Virus record (IMG/VR): IMGVR_UViG_3300013129_000001
Span: 1 to 58,142 of that record
Strand: one strand, 5' to 3'
From: a virus
Length of the DNA: 58,142 nucleotides
This document shows, in pieces, positions 8,214 to 14,500 of this stretch. The stretch's first letter is position 1, and each line of letters opens with the position of its first letter. The position numbers and the translations under genes were made by a program. The notes beneath the pieces were generated by a model. It was not told where the DNA came from and did no database searches. It saw only the letters and a program-made list of their open reading frames with translations.

Positions 8214-8683
8214 ACTGGTATAAAAAAGCACAGAATAAGAAAACCCTTTATATCATGAGGGGCATTGCTGGATCTGGCAAAAGCACCCTAGCCAATGAAC
8301 TAGGACAAAATGGCATAGTCCTTGGTTCTGATGATTTTTTCATGGTTAACGGCAAATACGAATTCGATCCTGATGCCCTTGATTATGCTCACTGGTGGAA
8401 TCAAGGCAGAGTAAAAGAAGCAATGAAAAAAGGCATATCACCAATAGTAGCAGATAATACCAATACTCAGGCATGGGAAATGAAGCCCTATGTTCTTCTG
8501 GCTCAAAAATACAATTACGACGTACAAATCAGGGAGCCTAATACGCCTTGGAAATTTGACGTAGAAGAATTAGCCAAGAGAAATACCCACGGAGTTCCCA
8601 AGGATATCATAGAAAAAATGATACAAAAGTGGGAGCCAGATGTTACCCTAGATGATATAATGAAATCGGAGAAACCTAAATGA
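8210..8683 (+). CDS. Tagged P-loop kinase, polynucleotide-kinase / N4BP2-like
   Basis: I chose ATG 8210 over the upstream in-frame start at 8186. It overlaps the previous TGA and gives MNWYKKAQNKK. 157 residues. Walker A is GIAGSGKST at residues 18-26. VLGSDDFFM follows with the acidic pair, then PIVADNTNTQAWEMKPYV, the hallmark of the AAA_33/N4BP2-type nucleic-acid kinases related to T4 polynucleotide kinase, and a basic lid region (EELAKRNTHGVPKD). It may phosphorylate 5'-OH ends of RNA or DNA, which fits the cyclic-phosphate-type domain three kilobases upstream. Last gene of the plus-strand cluster; its end overlaps by 8 bases the convergent homing endonuclease gene. Confidence 0.75.
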   Translation: MNWYKKAQNKKTLYIMRGIAGSGKSTLANELGQNGIVLGSDDFFMVNGKYEFDPDALDYAHWWNQGRVKEAMKKGISPIVADNTNTQAWEMKPYVLLAQKYNYDVQIREPNTPWKFDVEELAKRNTHGVPKDIIEKMIQKWEPDVTLDDIMKSEKPK

Positions 8684-9665
8684 ATAATTTAGCCTTTAAT
8701 TTTTTTGCCTGCTCTTCAGTAAGTAAAAACATCTTCCCTCCCGGACTCTTAGAACACTCTACCTTCCCCGTCTTACAGTAGTATTGCGCCATCCATTTCT
8801 GCCTGTCATTCTCCACAATATCAGATAAACGAATAAGCCTAAGCCATTCAGGAATAGCAAACTTACGATCGTAGCAAGAGATGGGAGATTTATGACCAAT
8901 AATATCAAAAAATTTACCGATAGAAGCAGCACAAATATGAATATCATTTTTAGACTTGTCTCTATTGCATTCAATACCTAAAGATCTTAACTTGGGCATG
9001 AGAATATTTTCAATATCTTCTATCGCAAATGCACAAGTAGCTAATCGCACAACATAAGTATTACAATCCTCAATATAAGTTAAACTACCATCACCTAAAT
9101 ACCATAAAAGAATACTGGTAGGAGTAATACGAACATCTGAGGGAACTTTCTTGGTTTGATTAGGTCCGGAATACCAACGCTCTGCCTGATGAACTATATC
9201 GGGATGAGTGAGAGTTTGTCCCATATAAATAGTGTTGGGGCATTTTTCTGTTACTTTACCGTAAACATTAGGATCGCTTGGTTTATAATCAATTAATTTA
9301 GAAAGTCCAAAAGAAACCCACTCTTTATTTGAAGAATCTAACCTAAATCTTGAAGATGCATATGTCGGCTTCCTAAAATTTATATATCCATCTCCAAGCA
9401 TTAAACCATCCACCCATTCAATTAGAGTCTCCGTCATATGGATTTTATTTTTATCTAACTCTCCCATAACCAAAGAAACACTCTCAGATTTTGTTCTTAA
9501 GGGAATATTATTATTAACAATGTCTTTGTATATTGTTGACGCACTAACAGAAAAACCAAATATATTAATGCTTTCTTTAGATATATCTGTGGTTGATTTT
9601 TTGTCTATTATATATGCCTGCTTTAATTTTTCAACATATAAAGTATCGTATGTTTTTTTCTTCAT
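8676..9665 (-). CDS. Free-standing LAGLIDADG homing endonuclease
   Basis: 329 residues. The two LAGLIDADG helices are WVDGLMLGDGYIN and ILLWYLGDGSLT, each ending in the catalytic Asp. Residues 1-65 (TDISKES...VSASTIYKDI) look like a helix-turn-helix domain that may add DNA contacts. The C-terminal RLSDIVENDRQKWMAQYY ... LTEEQAKKLK is a further small domain. It is neither within an intron nor an intein, so it would spread as a free-standing endonuclease by cutting an allele that lacks it. It sits at the turn between the tagged plus-strand cluster and the minus-strand head operon, has its own promoter (9695-9723), and overlaps the end of the convergent kinase gene by 8 bases. Confidence 0.85.
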   Translation of the reverse strand: MKKKTYDTLYVEKLKQAYIIDKKSTTDISKESINIFGFSVSASTIYKDIVNNNIPLRTKSESVSLVMGELDKNKIHMTETLIEWVDGLMLGDGYINFRKPTYASSRFRLDSSNKEWVSFGLSKLIDYKPSDPNVYGKVTEKCPNTIYMGQTLTHPDIVHQAERWYSGPNQTKKVPSDVRITPTSILLWYLGDGSLTYIEDCNTYVVRLATCAFAIEDIENILMPKLRSLGIECNRDKSKNDIHICAASIGKFFDIIGHKSPISCYDRKFAIPEWLRLIRLSDIVENDRQKWMAQYYCKTGKVECSKSPGGKMFLLTEEQAKKLKAKLFI

Positions 9666-9694
9666 ATTTCACCCCTTTATTCTATTCTTCCTAC

Positions 9695-9723
9695 ATTATA
9701 CATACGAACCCAATAATTTTCAA
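9695..9723 (-). promoter_or_regulatory. Sigma70-type promoter for the homing endonuclease
   Basis: On the minus strand: TTGAAA (complement of 9718-9723), a 17-base spacer, TATAAT (complement of 9695-9700), preceded directly by TG. It lies 30 bases upstream of the start at 9665, just beyond the capsid operon terminator. The strongest promoter match in the minus-strand part of the window. Confidence 0.75.
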
Positions 9724-9738
9724 GATAAAAGTGCAAAA

Positions 9739-9768
9739 AAGAACCCCTAGATTTCTCTAGGGGTTCTT
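9739..9768 (-). terminator. Rho-independent terminator after the major capsid gene
   Basis: 13-bp perfect stem (9739-9751 with 9756-9768). On the minus strand the loop is GAAA, a stable tetraloop, and the hairpin runs into a T-run (complement of 9735-9740). Located 27 bases after the stop of the gene ending at 9795. Confidence 0.9.
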
Positions 9769-9794
9769 GGTTTTCAACTATAGATTACTGACGA

Positions 9795-10667
9795 TTAGCT
9801 ACCAGCCGTTACGAGAACTTCAGCAAGAGCGTAATCGTTAATGATTACAATACCGACTTCCTCATAGATGACCCAACCTAGCCTGAGCTTCTTGGGGTCA
9901 TCAGCAGGTAGAACAGTGATGTCCTGACGAATCGGGAATGCACCAACGTACTCAGCCGGAGCGAGCAACATGACTTTGGTGGTCGGGCAACGAGAGCTGA
10001 CATGAATATCAGCCGTGAACAGATGTCCGAACAAACCAGTCGTTAGAACTTCCTTCTGAGTGGCTTCATCGTATACCGTCTTACCGAAGTTACGAATGTC
10101 GGCATAACGAAGAGCGTGGCAAACGATCTTGCCAACGGTCAGGTCATGCTGTTCAATCGTAGCAAACGCCTGATTAAGGGCGTTCAAGCTGAGGGCACCA
10201 CCAGTAGAAACTACGATATTCGCCGGATTGCCAGCAATGGCAGCGAGAATAGCGTTGAAGATGTTGAGGTCTTCTTCCTTCTGGATGGCTTCCTTAGCCT
10301 TAATTTGGGCGCGGTCTACAATGTAGAACCTACGAGCCTTGACTTCCGACAAACGAATCGTCGGGTTAGTAGCAATTTCGAAAGTAGGAACAAGAATTTC
10401 CTCGCCTTCCGTAATCATGTCCGGTACAGCACCGCGTCTTGAAATGACGGCTGCGGTAGCGCGAACGTCTTTTTCATAACGAGCATAAGCACCCTGAGGT
10501 AGTTCGTCTACCATGAGGAGTTTACGACCAACTGCTTGATACTCTAGAGCCCTACGAATCGGTTCAACCATTGCCTGAGCAAGAGCGACACGACCTTCGG
10601 GGGTATCGAGAGCCTGAGCGATCAGGGCTTCTCTCTCTGCGTTTACTGCTTTCTTATCAATAGCCAT
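9795..10667 (-). CDS. Major capsid protein (HK97-fold type)
   Basis: 290 residues, no signal peptide or membrane segment. The arrangement is typical of compact HK97-fold capsid proteins: an N-terminal helix (KKAVNAEREALIAQALDTPEGRVALAQAM), then GRKLLMVDELPQGAYARYEKDV, an extended region (EEILVPTFEIATNPTIRLSEVKARRFYIVDRAQIKAKEAI) matching the E-loop and spine helix, and a C-terminal A-domain with NIVVSTGG, HALRYADIRNF and a final PADDPKKLRLGWVIYEEVGIVIIND strand pair. It lies in the head operon as the last gene before a strong terminator, with an excellent ribosome-binding site (aaaggag, 7 bases before ATG), which fits very high expression. No prohead-type propeptide is evident at the N-terminus. 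Confidence 0.8.
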   Translation of the reverse strand: MAIDKKAVNAEREALIAQALDTPEGRVALAQAMVEPIRRALEYQAVGRKLLMVDELPQGAYARYEKDVRATAAVISRRGAVPDMITEGEEILVPTFEIATNPTIRLSEVKARRFYIVDRAQIKAKEAIQKEEDLNIFNAILAAIAGNPANIVVSTGGALSLNALNQAFATIEQHDLTVGKIVCHALRYADIRNFGKTVYDEATQKEVLTTGLFGHLFTADIHVSSRCPTTKVMLLAPAEYVGAFPIRQDITVLPADDPKKLRLGWVIYEEVGIVIINDYALAEVLVTAGS

Positions 10668-10731
10668 TTTAATTCTCCTTTAGTTGTTCTATAGGGTTTT
10701 GATGCCTATAAAATGAACCTTTTTCCTTAAC

Positions 10732-11292
10732 TTAGACAACCAGCTTGAATTCGATGTACTGATTCGTGATTGCAGGCGTTAGACCGTTATTCCCGCCGAG
10801 AGCGATGTCACCGTTAATGTCGGTGCCCGGAACTCCCGAAGGATACGGACCAGCAGCCTGAGTCAGATACGCAACTACGAATGCCGCACCAGCGTCTTCG
10901 CCAGCACCAGCAGCCAGCCTACCCTTAACCGCATAGAGAGCCGAGTAAGGAACAGCAGAAGCGACGTTAGCCGCAAACTGATCCGTAGCGAACTCGCCAC
11001 CGGAGTGGTATACTGTCATCTTGCCAGATGCCTTGGTTTCATCGAAATAGTCCGAAACCCTGTTCTGCCAGCCAGCGGCGATGCCGGGCATTGCAGACTG
11101 AGTTGTGGACTTCGTATCACCCGCGATACCGTAGGTGATGTAATAGGTTGTATTGGTTGTAGTATCAGCTACACCTTCTAGCACAACCTGTCCCAGAGAG
11201 TTCAGGCATACGCACTGACCTTCAAGGATAGTCTGTCCAGCAGCAACGGGTCTTTCGGCCGCTACTACATGAAATTTTTCAACAAGAGCCAT
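10732..11292 (-). CDS. Probable head decoration / capsid-stabilising protein
   Basis: 186 residues, rich in Ala, Gly and Thr and mostly beta-type: VAAERPVAAGQTILEGQCVCLNSLGQVVLEG and AAFVVAYLTQAAGPY. The first half resembles DUF2190-type capsid proteins, with an 'xxxGxxVxxGxxVxLxxxGxVxxA' beginning and a YGIAG strand. It is directly upstream of the major capsid gene on the same strand, separated by 64 bases, and has its own strong ribosome-binding site (aaggag). Position and composition support a decoration role; an alternative is a head-completion or head-fibre protein. Confidence 0.55.
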   Translation of the reverse strand: MALVEKFHVVAAERPVAAGQTILEGQCVCLNSLGQVVLEGVADTTTNTTYYITYGIAGDTKSTTQSAMPGIAAGWQNRVSDYFDETKASGKMTVYHSGGEFATDQFAANVASAVPYSALYAVKGRLAAGAGEDAGAAFVVAYLTQAAGPYPSGVPGTDINGDIALGGNNGLTPAITNQYIEFKLVV

Positions 11293-11491
11293 GTTTATTC
11301 TCCTTATTTATTTTCTTTTAACTACTACTTATTGGCCTGTTCTAAATCAACTTGGTATGTGTATCTTTGAATCGTTGTTTCTGCTTTTCTTATTCATCTT
11401 GTTCTAGCAATCATTTCTTCGATGGTATGCCAATTTTACATGTGATACTTATTCTATATTCACTCTCTAAATTCCTCTTTTTATTTTCGAA

Positions 11492-11525
11492 AGAATAAGC
11501 CCCTGATTTCTCAGGGGCTTATTCT
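11492..11525 (-). terminator. Terminator after the protease/scaffold gene
   Basis: 15-bp perfect stem (11492-11506 with 11511-11525) with a GAAA loop on the minus strand, 22 bases past the stop at 11547. The T-tract that follows is weak (TTCG), so it may work as a processing or stabilising hairpin as well. In the remaining 11293-11491 stretch I found no gene and no clear TATAAT box. Confidence 0.7.
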
Positions 11526-11546
11526 GTATTCTTTCAATCTAGAATC

Positions 11547-14500
11547 TTACTTCTCGCCATAACGAGTCAAACTCTCGTCAAACGACTTATTGCCAATCGT
11601 AAAGGCTGAAGCAATCCTCTTGCTGAGTTCGTTAACGGGGTCGGAAGCCTTGATGTCCTTGGATTCCATAACAATCGCAGGACCCGCATGGACTTCCTTT
11701 GATTCCTGAGTTTCAGCCTGTTTCTTAATCTTAGGATACATACTATCGGCTACCGAGGCGATCTTATCAATTTCAACCTTGGACAGAGCCTCGACAACGT
11801 GTTCATAGGCTTCTTCAGTAATTCTCTTCGTAGCGAGTAACTTAGCAGCAATTTCAACAGCCTTCATCCTTCTGGCAACCGCTATTCTCTCTAACTGAAC
11901 GTCCTTCTTTTGTTGGACGGTCTTGAGCATTTCATCATTGATACCCGGCATACCCTTCTGAACTTCCTTTTCGTGACCCATATAGGCACTGTCAATCGGA
12001 ACATCCGGTCCCTTTAGATCCTTATTAATCGCAGAGTCGGCTTCCTTTTCTTTGCCCATATAAGCGTCCTTACGAGAAACATCCGGTCCCTTGTTAGGTT
12101 CATTGATGAGGGAATCAGCCTTAGATTCCTCGCCCAACTTCTGATCATTGCGAGGAACTTTAGCTTCTACATCTTTTTCTACCGTTTCAACTTCCTTCAT
12201 CTGCTTGGCTTTCTTAACCACCTTTTCTTCCTTGGCGATTACGGTGCCTTTGATTTCGTTGTTGATTGCAGGCATACCCTTTTGAACTTCTTTTTCCTTG
12301 CCCATGAATGCCGAATCTACAGCAACATCGGGGAGCTTCAATTCTTTATTGATCGCAGAATCAGCTTCTTTTTCCTTGCCCATGTAGGCATCCTTGCGAG
12401 GAACATCCGGTCCCTTGTTAGGTTCATTGATGAGCGAATCGGCCTTGGATTCCTCGCCCAACTTCTGATCATTGCGAGGAACTTTAGCTTCTACATTGCC
12501 TTCAATATCCTTAACCTTGGTAGGAGTAGCTGCGATTTTAACAACTTCCTCACCGACCCTCATGATTTTATGAGTTTGCATAGCTATTGCCATTTCTTTA
12601 TCTCCTGTTTTATCTGAAGATACAGCGTCTGAAGATACAGCAGCCGAAGATGCCGTATCGGAAGAAACTGCACTAGATGATTTTGCGTCTGACAAAGCAG
12701 CGTCCGATGAAGCTGCGTCTTTTCCAACCTCAGCAACTTCAGGAACAACCGGGGCTTCTCCGGTAGCTTCCTTGGCAGCATTGGCTAATTCTTCTGCGGT
12801 CTCCTTTGAAACCTCAATAGTCACTGTTTCAGCAGCCTCGTCAATAGAAGATCCAATATCAATATCAATCTCCTCTTCTGGAACTGCATCAACCGGAGCA
12901 GATTCTTCAACGAAGATATCATTAATAGCATCGAGGTCTTGAGCCGTAAGGACTTTTTCCTTGCCAGACTTGACATCATCTGCGAAAGCCATCAAGAATA
13001 CGTTGTCGTCCTCTGTCGATGCAAACTTCTTCTTCATGCACTTACAGGTTGTTTCTGCTTCCTTCTTAGTGAAACCGTGTAATTTCATTTGATCTTCGAC
13101 GCATTCGTCCATAGGATCTTTCTGCGTATAAACAGAGGCTAGTTTTTCCAGATGACGAACCTTGTTTAGTCCCAGTTTTTCCAATTGACTGCAAACGCAA
13201 TCGGCCAACGGCTTACCCTTGCAAGGTCCGAATGAGGCTACTGCATTTCCGCCCCACTTCCTAGCAATTCTCTCGATGCAATTAGCCATCGGGAATTTGG
13301 TCGTGCCGTTAGTGGCGTTCTTAATCATTCCCTGAACTTTCATCAGTGAAGCAAACTTGGCAACGGCCTGTTTGCAATTTGAGCATCCCTCGACGTTGGG
13401 AACCAAATCCCATTTAACTCTGAGATAATTTTGTTCAGGGTTATTGACATTAACGAACACATCCTTTTCTACTGCCGTCTTGCAAGCGGGGCAAGTAAAC
13501 TCGGTATGTCCTGCGTTTTCCTTGGACGCCTTGCAGTGCTTCATTCCGCAAGCAGGGCAAACATTTCCGTGTTTGGCGGCGTTAGCTGCTATTCTAACCA
13601 GACTTCCCTTGTCCCACTTGGTTTGAGCAGCAACTGGAAGGGCAGGAACTTCTGGGGCTTCAGGAGCTCCGGTAGCTTCGTCCTTACCAACGCTTCTGGT
13701 AGGCTTTGTAATCTTGAATTCAATTTCCTTCTTGACAAGAGCCTCATACTCAGCTCCGCAAGCATTACAAGTACCCTTGCCATTTCCACCCTCTTCGGTG
13801 GTTACGTCAACATCCGAGCTGCCGCATTCGGGACAAATTGACCACGGAGGCTGTTGCTGTCCAGCCGTGGGGATTTCGTCGGGAATTTCGGTGTCAACTT
13901 CGTCGGTTGTCAATGCCTGTATCGGTTGCTCTGTCGGAGCGGGGCCGGGAAGACCAGCTTCGGGGGCTCCGGGGGCAGTTACGCCACCGGGAGTTCCGGG
14001 AATTCCACCACCAGCTCCACCGATTTGAGCCTGCTTCTTTACACCTTTCTGGGATGCCGCGGCCGCATTATACGTAGGAAGTCCGGTTTCAGGAGAGATT
14101 TCTCCGCTTGAACCGGCCGGAGGCATATTTGCTTCCAATCCTTCGCCCGTCATATCTGCCTCGGGAACTGTTTCGCCCGTTGCAGGGGCAATTTCTTCGC
14201 CAACAGGAATTTCTACTGCCTGTTCGCCTGCGTCGGTCTGAACAGCTATAGAAATAGTATCGCCGCTAATGGTTACATTCGTGATTGCAGCCAATTTAAT
14301 GTTTTGAGAAGCAAGTGCTCCCCTTGCGAAACTCTTCAGTGTCGACTTGAAGCTGGGATCATCCTTAGATTTGCAACCAACTTCTGCGAAGGTCGTTTCA
14401 ACAATCGTATCAGCCTTTTTCTTCATAGCCTTTTTCTTCATATCAATGGACTTCGACAGAATGGCCCTTTCTGCCTCACGAGTAATTTTCGCATCTTCCT

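Larger units (their letters stand above)
4597..8230 (+). repeat. Nine dispersed copies of the tag-coding DNA repeat
   Basis: Starts of the copies: 4597, 5257, 5520, 5888 (inside the start region of the gene at 5873), 6673, 7341, 7663, 8007, 8210. The consensus is atgaactggtataaaaaagc. Most copies differ from it at no more than three positions, including synonymous ones, so the DNA as well as the peptide is conserved. The repeats sit exactly at gene boundaries, mostly within ATGA overlaps. They could let tagged genes be gained, lost or swapped by homologous recombination. Confidence 0.8.

Noticed and set aside
13431-14111. Several plus-strand open frames opposite the protease/scaffold gene
   Set aside because: They are rich in Gly, Ser, Pro and Arg caused by the Pro/Ala/Gly linkers on the other strand, overlap one another, and lack start signals.
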